Below, piece after piece: positions 22,199 through 33,302 of a stretch of DNA of 64,000 nucleotides. The notes beneath the pieces are model-generated. The model worked only from the letters and a program-made list of their open reading frames with translations. It was not told the origin of the DNA and made no database searches. Source of the stretch: Sphaerulina vaccinii (Eukaryota; Ascomycota; Dothideomycetes; Mycosphaerellales; Mycosphaerellaceae); contig JAKUDP010000014.1 of the NCBI GenBank assembly GCA_022570795.1, positions 434,001 through 498,000 of the forward strand. The letters are read 5' to 3'. Each line of letters opens with the position of its first letter. Within the stretch, counting starts at the first letter, position 1. Made by a program: the position numbers and the translations under genes.

Positions 22199-23416
22199 TT
22201 ACATCTTTCCCTTCCTGGCCAACTTCTCTCGTATAGCCGAACTGCTGAGTTTGCTCTCAAAGTTGTCCTTCGCCGTGCTACTCTTCCCTTCCTCTTCCGC
22301 CGCATCGAGAACATCGACCTCGAATATGTCGAGCTCCTTCCAACCCAGTTCTCGACGTTTGTCATTGACAGCTTTACCTCCAGCTCTCGTCTCTGCACTG
22401 AGTACAAGCGCAGAAATGCTCTCCTCTGTGATGGTTGGTCCAAAAGGATCTTGAATTTCCACACACTTGACTATCAATCCACTTGGGTAATGAATGTCAA
22501 TTGATTTGCCATTCGGCTCTGGATCGTCGTGTATACTTGCATGCCGTTGTCCACGAGTGGCTTCAGATGAGAAGTCGACAATCGCGTTGAAGAATGTTGC
22601 GACTGCTTTCTGGCGATCTATCCAGCTTTCTACCAGATTTGCGTGTTTCTTGTTGATTAGAAGTTGGTCGCCAGTGATGCCTATCGTTGCAGATCTGTCA
22701 CACGATGACTCGCTTATGTCGACTGCGAAGACTGTCATGGTTATGAGCAGTTTGTGCCCGATGTGGAGGTGATCCCAGGTGCCTCCAACAGCAACATCGT
22801 AGTGCTTTTGGTGTGTGACCTGTCCTGATCCTGTAGTGGTCGAATTGTTCGCTGACCCCGTTGTCGATTGGTCCTGGGAAGGTTCTGCATCGACATCTCG
22901 CTGCTTTGCATTGACAAATGCCCTCACAAAGCTCTCGCCTGCATCAGTCTCCACGCCGAACGCATATTGCCACTGGCGATCTGACTTTGCAAGAGTCTCT
23001 AGATCGATGACAGGCCCGTAAGGATTGTCAGTGAAACGTTGACCTGAGCTTTCTGCAGACCATGCTATCAGTATGATTCTAGGATCAACGCCATCAGAAT
23101 CCTCAACATTAATGCCAGCCTTTGCAGCTATTATGGTAATAAGTCTGTACACCCCCGCCACCAGTGACTGAGTCTGAGCATACAGACTTGATCGCGAGGC
23201 TTTTTGGGTCCCAACGAGGTGAGGGCACGCTAGAGCGATCTCCAGCACTGCAGCTCTTGGGTGATCGGACGAATGGAGTGCGACTTCGTTCAACACTTCG
23301 CGGAGTGTTTCTCCATACGCAGCCCTGAGCGCGGCACCATTTATCGAAGATGAGGATGACACTGGCGGTAGCAACAGCAGGAAGCGTGGTGGCTCGCCGA
23401 CATCTGGTGGCTCCAT
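22199..23416 (-). CDS. CAB4: Phosphopantetheine adenylyltransferase, CoA synthesis
   Basis: Single exon, 405 residues, ATG at 23416. The C-terminal half is the nucleotidyltransferase: VAVGGTWDHLHIGHKLL carries the family (T/H)xGH ATP-binding motif, and LSSSAIREKL near the end matches the ISSTxxR-type motif. Between them ISALVLSAETRAGGKAVNDK and RRELGWKELDIFEVDVLDA are typical of eukaryotic PPAT. It transfers AMP from ATP to 4'-phosphopantetheine, the fourth step of CoA synthesis. The N-terminal 190 residues (FLLLLPPVSSSSS, then a conserved helical part) are usual for fungal orthologues of yeast Cab4. No dephospho-CoA kinase domain is fused. Confidence 0.85.
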   Translation of the reverse strand: MEPPDVGEPPRFLLLLPPVSSSSSINGAALRAAYGETLREVLNEVALHSSDHPRAAVLEIALACPHLVGTQKASRSSLYAQTQSLVAGVYRLITIIAAKAGINVEDSDGVDPRIILIAWSAESSGQRFTDNPYGPVIDLETLAKSDRQWQYAFGVETDAGESFVRAFVNAKQRDVDAEPSQDQSTTGSANNSTTTGSGQVTHQKHYDVAVGGTWDHLHIGHKLLITMTVFAVDISESSCDRSATIGITGDQLLINKKHANLVESWIDRQKAVATFFNAIVDFSSEATRGQRHASIHDDPEPNGKSIDIHYPSGLIVKCVEIQDPFGPTITEESISALVLSAETRAGGKAVNDKRRELGWKELDIFEVDVLDAAEEEGKSSTAKDNFESKLSSSAIREKLARKGKM

Positions 23417-23909
23417 CTTGTTGGTTTATATGTAGTGTTCAGTGCTACACGTCACGTGCGCCAGACAGTTCTTGATGCAGTGCTCGTTATCGACAGATTG
23501 TGTATGCTCCACCACTGCGAAGCTTCACCTCTCGAATACGTGTGCGACTGTGCCGCCGAAAATGCTGCTGGAGACTCTGGCAATGTCGCCTTGAATTGGA
23601 GTTGATGTTGATGTATGGAAGAAGAAAGTTCAATGCCGAGGAGCTAAGTGATATATATCAGGCCCATCTTTATCACGGGCCGGTATGCTCCTTATCATGG
23701 TCCGCTCTTTATCGACGCGAACCATCCCAAACTCCGATCATCACATGCAAACTGGCACCCATGAACATGATCGTGTGACATACTGAACGACTTCTTCGAC
23801 TCCCATACGCGGATCATGTCGAAATCATATAGCACCCGACTGGCAACTTCCCAACGATAGAGTACGATAACTTGTCGCGTTGACCAGCTCGACCACAGAA
23901 CACGAAACC
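23417..23909. promoter_or_regulatory. Divergent promoter region, about 490 bases
   Basis: Separates the start codons of the PPAT gene and the coiled-coil gene. It has no recognisable gene. A short direct similarity around 23650-23710 (two copies of a CTTTATC-type segment) is not significant. Confidence 0.3.
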
Positions 23910-25385
23910 ATGTCCGCCAGCAATGTCCGCCGGCAGTTTGCACAGACACCATCAAGCAAGAATCGTGGTCTGTCCAACTCCAGTCATGAGCTCCCACGAT
24001 GGCGCACTCCTTCTCCATCTCAATCTATGATACCTCCGCCGATCGTTCAAAGCCGATATATACCTCCACAGCACCAACCTATCGAATCTGTGTTGATAGA
24101 GAAGCCGACTCAATTTGAGGATAAGCAGCAGGAGCTAGAGGCCGACCTTCAGTTTTTGCTAGATGCGCAGGCTGAAGGCTTGATTCGCGGACTAGAAGGA
24201 GGATCTGTGGATGATCGCAGCTCCACAGGCAGTACGACACCTACCGTTCACAGCGTGCGCATTCCAGCTCCGAGACGGACGCGCCGCCCACCCAGACGAC
24301 AGCCAGGGCTACGGAGCGCTCGTAAAGGCATATACAACAGCATCATTGCTTTGGCGAATCTCAAGAACGAAGAGCTTCGAGATGTTGATGCTGAAGTGCA
24401 CGAGCATAATGCCACTCTCGAACAGATTGATTCATGGGAGAAGAAGCGGGAGGGCCTGCAAGAGGCATCACGCAACGTTGACTCGGAAGAGGAGACGATA
24501 CGGGTACAACGCTTGAAGCAAGAAGCAGATGCCTTGCAGGTGGATATCAACCGCGTGGAGCTGAACCTCACGGACATGAAGAGCAGACATCGCAAGCTCA
24601 TGAGGCAGGTCTCTGCTGTTGAGAACTCTGTACAGGCTCGATTGGCATCGTACACGGAGTCTTTGAGATTGCTCGAGAATGACGTTCAGAAGTTTCTGCG
24701 TGTCAGTCCTGAAGGCGTGGACTCCAGGCCACCTGTGGCGTCTTCTGCAGATGTCAAAGCATCAGTATGGCAATTGCCTCCTCAGCGAAGGAATCTAGAT
24801 TTGGCCAAGGAATTCTGGAATGAGCAGCGCGAGCAAGCCCAACAGCGTCAGAAGAGTACAGAGTTTGAGAAAGCCGCTCTGGTCGAAGGTGCCGGGCTAT
24901 GGCGCGAAGCAGTGGCAGAAGTGACAGACTTTGAGAAGCAGCTCAAAGCAGAGATGTCTGCATTACGCCCGTCATCGCCCAGCTCGCAATCAGCCTGGGA
25001 AGAACCTCCAAGCACATCGACCGAAAACGCCGAGCGTATGCAACAAGTGCTTGAAAAGATCGATAATGTCGCCGAATCACTGCACGCGAAGCTACAGAAG
25101 GCAGAAGAGCGGAATTGGAGACTTCTGCAAGCCGCGATTGGGGCAGAGCTAGATGCACTGAGTCGAGGCAAACAGATACTCGCCAGTGCTCTCACAGCTG
25201 CGGCGCCTGCTGAGGGAGTGAACGGGCTGAATGAGATGAAGAAGACAGATTCTGCCAGCGAAGAGATCGATGCTCTAGATAAGAGCTTCTCCACGACTCG
25301 GGCTGTGGAGCACGAGAACAACGATGATGAAGAACCGCCGCCTGAGCTACTCTTTTCACAGGCACACGATATAGATACCGAATGA
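23910..25385 (+). CDS. Coiled-coil protein, possibly Atg28-like
   Basis: Single exon, 491 residues. The frame is open from 23880, but the first ATG is 23910 (ACCATGTCC). The first 60 residues are Ser/Pro-rich and disordered. Then comes LEADLQFLLDAQAEGLIRGL, a Ser/Thr/Pro linker, and TARKGI-like LRSARKGIYNSIIALANLKN. Long heptad-like helices follow (KKREGLQEASRNVDSEEETI; LRLLENDVQKFLR), and a final acidic tail. The arrangement of a short LLDAQ-GL motif, a basic stretch and then coiled coils recalls Atg28-type autophagy proteins of filamentous fungi, but I cannot confirm this without a profile search. No membrane segment or signal peptide. Confidence 0.6.
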   Translation: MSASNVRRQFAQTPSSKNRGLSNSSHELPRWRTPSPSQSMIPPPIVQSRYIPPQHQPIESVLIEKPTQFEDKQQELEADLQFLLDAQAEGLIRGLEGGSVDDRSSTGSTTPTVHSVRIPAPRRTRRPPRRQPGLRSARKGIYNSIIALANLKNEELRDVDAEVHEHNATLEQIDSWEKKREGLQEASRNVDSEEETIRVQRLKQEADALQVDINRVELNLTDMKSRHRKLMRQVSAVENSVQARLASYTESLRLLENDVQKFLRVSPEGVDSRPPVASSADVKASVWQLPPQRRNLDLAKEFWNEQREQAQQRQKSTEFEKAALVEGAGLWREAVAEVTDFEKQLKAEMSALRPSSPSSQSAWEEPPSTSTENAERMQQVLEKIDNVAESLHAKLQKAEERNWRLLQAAIGAELDALSRGKQILASALTAAAPAEGVNGLNEMKKTDSASEEIDALDKSFSTTRAVEHENNDDEEPPPELLFSQAHDIDTE

Positions 25386-25636
25386 ATAGGATGGTGTATC
25401 GCGACACGTTACTCGGGGCCGAATCCTTCAACGGCTGTTCCGGCTATTAGCGCCATCTCACAAGGCAGCAACTCCACTTCTTGGCCTCACCAATCCTTCT
25501 CTAAACCCAAACAGACAGGCAGAGAACCAATCGCGTCTTGGACAGATGCTTGGACCTTATATGCGGATGATTCTATAAGTACTTAGTTGTCTGACAGTTC
25601 TCAAGTTCTTCGAGCTCATCTTCCACAGTTCTAGCA

Positions 25637-27784
25637 ATGGCAGACTCATCTTCTTGCAAACAGAATTCATCAGGACTGCCAACACCAACTATGCAATACG
25701 ATGCGGAGCATGCAAAGCAAGTCGCAGCTGTCATCGCAGCTTCGGGCCCACCGCCTCCATCAGAAGCAGAAACGTTAGCTACGCAGCACGATGCGAAAGG
25801 CTGGATCAAGCTGCCAGGCTTCGGAATGCCTCTCGAGCAGGAAACACCTTTACCAATTGCTCAGGACTGGTATGCTTCGCCGATCACAGTAAAGGAACGA
25901 TCTATGGTGGCCTTGATGCTAGCTTTGAAGGATAAGCCAAACTGGGATCAGAAGGTCTTCAATGAGGAGATTGTTTCGAAGTGGCGTGCAGAAGCTATGG
26001 CCTTCACTCCAGACCATGGAAGGGCGAGGACAGCGGCTGACAGGCAGAGTGATGTCTGGAATAACGGGGAAGGTAATGGTCAGAATCTGGACATGGATGG
26101 GGAAGAACGACAAAAGAAGATCGATGAGAAGGCATTCGACTATGTATGAGAACCTGTCTGAGTAATTGGATATGTTGCTGACGCCTATAGTGCATTGCTG
26201 AAATTCGCGACGATGCTCGATTCTACGAGGAGCACGACTTCACCAAAGCCATCGATGCCAATGCTTGTACGTACATGTCAGACTCAGCAGTCTCGGCGGA
26301 AACCAAAGCACTTCTCAAAGATGGCGTCAAGCCCCTGGAGAATGTGCGAAGCGAACTGAAGGATTGGCATCCTGGCTCAGACGGAAAAGTACTGGATCTT
26401 GTCCATCCATCACTCTTCCCATTGTTTTATGGCAAGTCGAGAATACTACCTCGCGACCAAGTTCCACTTGAGAAGTGCGCCTGGTCAACTGGGCTGGGCG
26501 AGCTGGTTCCGGAACAATGCACATGTGAGGAGTCATACAGTGACAACCATCAGTGGTATGTATGAACCAGGACTCGATGCGCGCTTTATGTTAACCATCG
26601 CTAGGTTGCCTTGTGAAGTAGCTCTGGATGCCGACAAGAATGCTTCAATTACAAGCTACATCAACAACCTCCACCCACGTGGTAACGAGGGACTTTACAG
26701 AGCAATAGCCAACGTCATCAGCGCAGCTGTGCCACTCTGGACGGAGACCATACTCTCAACTCGATACCTGACCAGCAGGAGACTGACCATGTCGACGCAC
26801 GAGGGCTGGATTGACTTGCCGAGGCCGACGACTATCGACGAGGATGGGGAAGAAATCGAAGACGATGACGAGTACTGGGACAACCGAGAAAACTATCACG
26901 AAGTCGAAATACCCCAGCCAAAATCCTACACACCTCTCAAGCGCGTCGACAAAACAGTCTTCGAGGTGAAACCCAGCAGAAGCTACCGCATAAGCGATCT
27001 AGGCGCCGCACTACGCAACCCAAACATCGAGCCAACTGCAGCTCAGATCGAAACAGGCGACGAGGCCATGACTGCCGAACGCTCCGCAATCGAAAGGATC
27101 TTCTCCGAACAAGGTCTCCAAGTCATCGTCAAACTCGCCAACATCCATCTCACGCCAGACAAGCCAACCTACGACGGAGGATCTTGGCACATCGAAGGAC
27201 AGCTGAACGAACACATCTGCGCTTCAGCACTATACTACTACGACAGCTCCAACATCACAGATTCCTTCCTAGCTTTCCGCGAAACAGTCGATAAAGATGA
27301 ACTACAAGCTGAACAACATCGCTATCAAGCCTTGATGGAAATCTACGGGATTAACGATTCTTGGGGCGATGCACTACAAGTCCTCGGAGCAGTCCACACA
27401 CGCGAAGATCGTCTTCTAGTATTTCCTAATGTTCTACAACATCGCGTTAGCCCTTTTTCCCTTCAAGACGTGACCCGTTCAGGCCATCGGAAGCTTTTAG
27501 CGCTTTTCTTAGTCGATCCACATATCCGCATCCCAAGTACGGCGAATGTCCCGCCTCAGCAAATCGATTGGTGGAAGAAGGCTATGGAAGAGAAGGGTTC
27601 TTTGACGCAGAGGTTGCCTGTTGAGTTGGCTGATAAGTGCGTTGAAGGTGTGGAAGATGGGTTTCCGTGGACGATGGAGGAGGCGAAGAAGATTAGAGAG
27701 GGGTTGATTGAGGAGAGGAAGTGGTATGTTGATGCTTTTGAGGAGGGGTTTAGGGAGAATGGGTATTGTTTTTGTGAGCATTGA
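25637..27784 (+). CDS. DUF4246-family protein, 2OG-Fe(II) oxygenase-like
   Basis: Three exons, 25637-26143, 26191-26555 and 26605-27784, all in phase, giving 683 residues. The last junction restores the motif QWLPCEV, which is typical of the family. Other conserved blocks are DLVHPSLFPLFYGKSRIL, LYRAIANVISAAVPLWT and a large C-terminal block. The latter includes SWHIEGQLNEHICASALYYY (His and Glu in the order of a 2OG-Fe(II) HxE/D pair), VFPNVLQHRVSPF (second His) and RKLLALFLVDPHIRI (Arg that could bind the co-substrate). Members are fungal, often near secondary-metabolism or stress genes; activity is unproven. A Glu/Asp-rich insertion follows the central block. Confidence 0.8.
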
Positions 27785-27849
27785 GATAGAGACAGAATAT
27801 GATTGCGTACTGATTAGCTGTATATGTGTCGTTGTTAGGGACGTCACAT

Positions 27850-28580
27850 TCAAGAGTATACTAGCTCAAAGACCGACCTCCGTACAGCACGATCTCCGTT
27901 TCCATTTCTTTCTGCAGTTGCTACCCTCTCCTCCGATATTACACATGACTTGCACTGTATCTTTGTGGGGACAGCTTCCTCGGACTTCTGTTTGGTTGCA
28001 CGTGGTTTATGGCATGCTTGAGGCGGCAGTAGCATACAGTGTGCACTGACTGCTTGCACCCCAGGCATGACGAGAAACAATCTGGTTTGTTCTCTAGAGT
28101 GTCTTCGTGGCACATGGTGCACTGTCCAGCTAGCGAACTCATACTCTCCGGTGTCTTGGCCATCTTGCTTGGGGACTCTGTTGCCGCTTGAGAAGCCCAG
28201 AGCCATGTCGAGCATGTTGTGCTTTGACATCATCTGACAGTGTCGGGACGGGTGACTCAGGTTTGGTGCGCGGAAGCCAAAAGCAGCGAACGATGAAATG
28301 TCGTTGAAGGGATTGTTCAACGACGAGTTGGCGCTGGCAAATCGTCAAGGCTGTTGTACGATCGCCGGCGAACGTTGACGATGCGAATCGCGATGTCATA
28401 CTCCAAGACTTTGCCGGACACTGGCTGCTTCTTGTTGCGAAGTAGGTGAGCCAGATCCGGGAGACATATGCCACTGGAGAAGTTTCTGCCCAAGTAGGAG
28501 CCAGCGGAGCCAATGAACAGCCTGCCCTCGTGCTCGGTGAGGTTTTCTGGTTCAGCACCAGGACCACGACTCTCCATGAC
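27850..28580 (-). pseudogene. Decayed gene remnant with zinc-binding-like cysteines
   Basis: Two overlapping minus-strand frames look like one broken protein. The upstream one (28577-28317, beginning MESRGPGAEPENLTEHEGR) ends just where a second frame (SSLNNPFNDISSFAAFGF) becomes protein-like, pointing to a one-base shift near 28320. In a third frame at 28163-27939 lies a cluster CTMCHED...CFSSCLGCKQSVHTVCYC, spaced like a RING or PHD finger. I cannot tell whether all three belong to one ancestral gene. No intact start-to-stop model was found. Confidence 0.35.
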
Positions 28581-28763
28581 TAACAGACCGTGCTTGAAGT
28601 AGAGATATCTACCTCGTGGGCGTTGATCACTCTGGCATGCGACACGATCGCCATGAGTGACGGCTGTAAGGCAGAGCGCGCCACTCTGCTTGAGAGCTTA
28701 GAGATGATCGAAGGATGTGAAGGGACTGGTCACTGGGTGTGGAGCTGTCGGGATCGTCTCGGA

Positions 28764-29200
28764 CTAGGTTGTACAGCTCTCGACCGCGTACTGTGTCGCC
28801 CCATTGAGAAGGCGTCTGGTCGAGAGAACGCTACCATCGTGCCCATTCTCCAAAGCCCAGTAGTAAGCACCTCCATCGGTGTCGCAGTGATAGTCGATCA
28901 AGGAGGGTCTTGATGAATGCCGTTATTGAGTGAGAACTTTCGGGAAGCTAACGGACCACGAATGAGGTTGGTCATCCAGATGTTGGGTGTGAGCTTCGTG
29001 TGCACGAAGACACCTCAATGTCCGTCAAGTTGACTCCATCGTCAAACTTGCCATGGATCCAGTATGAATGGACGAAGAGCTCCGAAACGCTGAACAGCCG
29101 GAAGTTAGGGGCGCGAGGTGATGTGTATAGATGTCGAGAAGTGTTGTATATACCAAAGGGAAGACACCCAGAGAGTGAACGGATGGATGTTGACAAAGTC
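28764..29200 (-). pseudogene. Ankyrin-like gene remnant
   Basis: On the minus strand a frame at about 28900-28764 reads GGAYYWALENGHDGSVLSTR then RLLNGAT, close to an ankyrin repeat (A-L-x-x-A-x-x-x-G-H...LL-x-x-G-A). It is followed in another frame by LHILRSSLSSQAEWRALPYS. Upstream, 29196-28972 gives FSVSELFVHSYWIHGKFDDG and then stops. These protein-like pieces in changing frames suggest a decayed ankyrin-containing gene. Fold assignment by eye only. Confidence 0.35.
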
Positions 29201-29618
29201 CAGCCTAGTCGTGGTGAGCACGGAAGGAAAGGCGGCGTTGAGTAGCGAGTGGAACGTCAAGATTTCGATTGCTCTCCGTCACAATCGTGTCGACTTTGCC
29301 TCTGCGAGCCGATCTCAGTTTACAGGTCTCGAGCAAGAGCAGCTTGAACAGCACCATGGCTGCGCGATACGTTCCCAGCCATGAGTTGGGCATCTTCGAG
29401 CTACTCCATAGGCTAGCTGCTGGAACCGAAGGAACTGGTCGTATGATTGGTTGCGATTGGTGCATATAACTAGTATCGAAAGGGAAGGGTGTAGGCCGTA
29501 TAAGTTGACTGTGCTGATGCGAGAAATGAGAGACCGGACCATGCTGTGCCAACATGTATCGCTTCAAGTTTGGCTCTGCGTGGCTGCTAGCCTTGTGTCG
29601 TACGAGATGCTATAGGGG

Positions 29619-30270
29619 CTAAGGTAGGGTCGAGGAAGTATCTTTGGTCGCAGTACTCGTGGCTGCCGGTTCTCCGTGGCCTCGGGATCGTGGAAAGCAC
29701 CTAGCGGACTTAAAGTCTTCCGGCCAGGAGCATGAAGAGCTTGTGGCGTAGCCTTCGACATAGTCACTGCCAGAGTCCTCTAGGACGGAGTTGGGAACAT
29801 CGATGCGTAGGCCGCAAAGATCTCCCTGCTTGATATACTCCAGCTTCTCCACGAGAGTTGCTGGCCGTAAGGAGAGCCCCCCAGCACGAATGATGCTGGA
29901 GTGCTTTGCCTTCTTGTCCAGCTCGTATAGCGTGATAACGAGCTAGCTCATATATGCTTGCTGCGTCTTGGACTGATGAGGCCGTGGTGAGGTGCGGAAG
30001 CGGACCTCACGAGTAAGATAGTTGAAGGTGGTATTTGCGTGGTGCGGTGTGTATACAGGTTCGAAAGATGTTGCGTATACCCAAGACAGAAATGCCAGAA
30101 TGAAGGAGTTCATCGCCACATGTTGAGCCCGCCCTGGACATACTGTGAAGTAGATGACCGGAACTGTTGAGTTGAAGAATGCCTTGCCTCGGTACCTTGG
30201 AACTGGCCCCTGCGCGATGAGGCCACACGAGATGCCGGTAGCATTGCTGTCACTGGGCAAACTTCGTACT
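29619..30270 (-). pseudogene. Uncharacterised gene remnant with one in-frame TAG
   Basis: A minus-strand frame of about 210 codons contains FNSTVPVIYFTVCPGR, FLSWVYATSFEPVYTP and NYLTREVRFRTSPRP. It is interrupted by one TAG at 29945-29943 and then continues in the same frame with LVITLYELDKKAKHSSI and LVEKLEYIKQGDLCGLRIDV. The continuity across the stop suggests one gene broken by a single substitution. I do not recognise the family. No clear start codon was found upstream. Confidence 0.35.
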
Positions 30271-31360
30271 TCGCGTTCTCAACCGACCACAGACGACAGG
30301 CATGCCGATGTACTGAGCGAGCTTGCCGAACACCTTGTTTGGCTTGTTGCACTTTCTTGCCGACATGGTTCGACTTCTTGACGAGCTTCTTGAACTTAGC
30401 GACTATCTGCGCCCACCTCGATCTCGTCGAAGTCATCAGCACCGACGTGTACAGAATAACATCTCTGGAGCCGAGAATGGCGGTGATCATGCCAGAGCGA
30501 AAACCTCTGTGGGTTCTGGAAGGCGTTGTGTATAGCCGAAGACGAGGAGTGATGTATATAGCTTGCCGAGAAGATGACTTGGAAAGACGAATGCCATTGT
30601 GGTCGAGCTGGGAACACCGTTCTTCTGAAGTATGAGTGTCTGCGGCCACAGGATGTGGACAAAGCCGACAACGGAAAATGATGGTCCTTGAGGCTTCTTC
30701 TGGCACCCATAGTCCAGAAGTCGTCTGTTGCCGTGTATGATGAGTATGGCATATAGTGCTTGAACGCGGTGTCTTGAAGTCCGGAGGAAAGTTGAGATGA
30801 GACTTGACCACGGGTCTTGTGGTACTTTGGATCGTCAGAGTATAGAAGTGCAGATCTTGATGAGTATAGTGCTTGTAAAGTGATTGTGATAGATCTTGTG
30901 ATGAAACGAGCAGAGAGTTCTTCTGGACTATATCGATCAACTTGCTTGCTTCATGCATGTCGGCAGTACTAGCGGTCCTGAGGTTGGTCAGAAGCAAGCA
31001 CTCTTCTGCAGCTGTCGGGGTTGATATATGCAAGATGCCGCTTCTTTCGGCAACACTGTGCATGTGTGAGTGATTGTTCTGTAGCTTGTCAGTTTGCGGC
31101 CGGTGCCTGCATATCTGCTCGGGACAATCTCTCGTAGTAGTGGGTTGCATCGTGAAGGCATCCGGGTGCTGCATACAAACCACGTCATTGAGGCAGCGAA
31201 GTGTGTGTTATGTGCTTATCGAGGTGTCTGAGAGAGCTCTCGCGGATCATGATGCCATGCTACTGAAGTTGCAATTCGTGCAGTAGGCTCATCGCTCATA
31301 TCTCGCTGGTGAGACGGTAAGGCGAATGAGTTGAGATCTGTCCTTCGGTATAGACCTATT
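30271..31360. other. Decayed or non-coding stretch, about 1.1 kb
   Basis: A 357-codon frame is open on the minus strand (31183-30110) but is rich in Ser, Thr, His and Arg and lacks domain character. Short protein-like pieces occur in other frames (for example FVFPSHLLGKLYTSLLVFGY near 30595-30540). I treat this as remnant sequence with no supported gene. Confidence 0.3.
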
Positions 31361-32623
31361 TCAGACTCCAAAGCCTTCAATGCCGCCAAGCGCAGCACCC
31401 AGATACCCGAAGTCGGAGATACTTCTCTTGCCAAAGATCTGTACCATCTCTCCATGCGGCCATTCTATCATTCCAGTATAGACAGATAGCCAGCTCACAG
31501 CAGAAACAGAAGTGACCAGAGTAAGCATCAAAGTCCTGAAGTTCCTGTAGAAGAAAGGATGCCATTTCGCGTTCCAGAGATCCAGCTTATGAGGTTCGCC
31601 GAGGAGAGGTATCTGATTCCAGAGGCCGATCCGGAAAGATCGTAAGGTGTGTGACAGCGTGGGTTGATGGGGTATGCTCCATGGAAGTGAGACATTCCGT
31701 GCACTTCGTAACTCCTGAACTTCGGCTGTCGTCTTACACCTTGAGATCGCAAGCACATCATCCACATCCGTCTTCAACCCAACCCTATGATACACGCGTT
31801 CCGTGTAAACCACCAATTTCTTATATTTCCTCTTCATAGTCCCTCTCAACCAATCCTGCGGTAACTTGGGGAACAGCATGAGACTGAGATACCCAACAAC
31901 CAGACAATCCACAGCCGTCAACTCCTCCGTCTCCTTGCCTCCTAAAATGTCCTCCAACGGCTCAAAGAAATTATCAGCCAACCCATTCAACTTGAACGCA
32001 GCAGCATGTTCCGGCCTCCCCAACAAACCCTTCAACGTCTGTTTCCCTCCTCCCAGCAATAATGAAGCTCTCTTCTGCGTCGCCTCCTCAAAAGACTTTG
32101 CCTTCCCAACTCCATCCGCGAGCCCTTCAGGACGATTAGACATATCCTCATGAACATTATCGACATCTATACTCGAAATCCCCAAACGTTCCGTCCTCAT
32201 CCGAGCACTCGCCCTCCTTCTTGGCGGTAAAGTATAATTCGCATGCCATGGCAAGACTTTGGTATACTCCGGTCTTGTAGCAAGTCTGTAGTTCTCGAAG
32301 CCGACGTAGAGGCTGATATCTAGTAATGTCTGAGCGTTGGACTCGATGAAAGATGTTATAGCTATGGCATCTGCTCGTTGTTGGTCATCTTGTGGAGGTT
32401 TTAGGAGGCGCTTGTCGAGTAAATGGCGGGCGATGTTGTTGAAGCCTGAGAGTTTTGCTGTGCCGTCGATGAGGTAGGGAAGTGGTCGGGTTTCTTCATC
32501 GTGAGTGGGGATTATGCTGTATGAGTCTGGTCCGATGTGGAGTTGAAGGAGAGCGATGGAGGCGATACATTGCGCGTCGAGGGAGGGGAGACCGAAGGCT
32601 GGTGGGAGGACGAAGAGTTGCAT
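31361..32623 (-). CDS. SAM37: Sam37/metaxin-like mitochondrial outer-membrane assembly protein
   Basis: Single exon, 420 residues from ATG 32623; the frame is open further upstream to 32845 but MQLFVLPPAFGLPSLD is the typical family start. The N-terminal thioredoxin-like domain (ASIALLQLHIGPDSYSIIPT, LPYLIDGTAKLSGFNNIARH) and the GST-C-like helical domain (ELTAVDCLVVGYLSLMLFPK) match fungal Sam37/Tom37 and metaxin. A C-terminal hydrophobic segment (TLVTSVSAVSWLSVYTG) may anchor it. It should work with Sam50 and Sam35 to insert beta-barrel proteins in the outer membrane. No lesion seen. Confidence 0.85.
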   Translation of the reverse strand: MQLFVLPPAFGLPSLDAQCIASIALLQLHIGPDSYSIIPTHDEETRPLPYLIDGTAKLSGFNNIARHLLDKRLLKPPQDDQQRADAIAITSFIESNAQTLLDISLYVGFENYRLATRPEYTKVLPWHANYTLPPRRRASARMRTERLGISSIDVDNVHEDMSNRPEGLADGVGKAKSFEEATQKRASLLLGGGKQTLKGLLGRPEHAAAFKLNGLADNFFEPLEDILGGKETEELTAVDCLVVGYLSLMLFPKLPQDWLRGTMKRKYKKLVVYTERVYHRVGLKTDVDDVLAISRCKTTAEVQELRSARNVSLPWSIPHQPTLSHTLRSFRIGLWNQIPLLGEPHKLDLWNAKWHPFFYRNFRTLMLTLVTSVSAVSWLSVYTGMIEWPHGEMVQIFGKRSISDFGYLGAALGGIEGFGV

Positions 32624-33302
32624 TGTTGATGATATGAGTTGGAGCTTGGTGAGACTTTTTGGGAGAGGACGCGTTTTGGGACCGTGAAAGTCGGATTGCC
32701 GTTTTGGGAAATGCCGAGCAGACATCACTTGTCTTCTCCTTTGCTGCTTGACTATCGTTCCTACGTCAATATTACACCAGCCTAGAAGCTCATATAATGC
32801 TTCGGACCACGACCGATACTGATAAATGGACGCTGCGCACCGCATAGTCGGATGACACTCAGGCTATCTTCTTGAAGGGCTTCTCTTGCCTCCTTCAAGT
32901 CCTAGTACCATAGACCTTGGAGGCTGGCACACTTCTGACCATTCTCCGTTGCGATATGGACAGCACTGGGCGGCACAGCTCTGCTTCGAGCAGCGTAGAC
33001 AATGCTTCAACTGGAGAGGCGGTAGCGACCATTTTCCTCGACTCTAGTCTGCCCACGCTGTGGCTGAAGTCCCTGCATATTGCAGTAGAACTAGAGCTAC
33101 ACGTGCTCCGCTCGCAAGGCTGGCGGCTATCTCAACTCTCCATAATCTCGCTCATCTCAAGATGACACTGTATCTATCGAAGCTGTCTTGACAGGGATAT
33201 CTGGGCCGGTTCTGGCGATCATGCCAGCTGATGCCGCTCACTCAGCAGTAGCTGGCCACTGGTACGAGAACAACCACGCGGGCGACTTTGCTCGCGTACA
33301 GT
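32624..33302. promoter_or_regulatory. Divergent promoter region, about 680 bases
   Basis: Lies between the Sam37 start and the ankyrin gene start. An 82-codon frame (32917-33165, plus strand) could be an upstream exon of the ankyrin gene, but no good splice to it was found. Confidence 0.3.

Noticed and set aside
21783..22454. 224-codon plus-strand frame
   Set aside because: Its second half is antisense to the conserved PPAT gene and it has no recognisable sequence.
30055..30075. GGTTCGA tRNA B-box-like motif
   Set aside because: No matching A box, acceptor stem or anticodon arm around it; similar matches elsewhere fall inside coding exons.
30110..31183. 357-codon open frame on the minus strand
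   Set aside because: Composition (Ser, Thr, His, Arg) looks random, and short protein-like pieces sit in other frames over the same bases.
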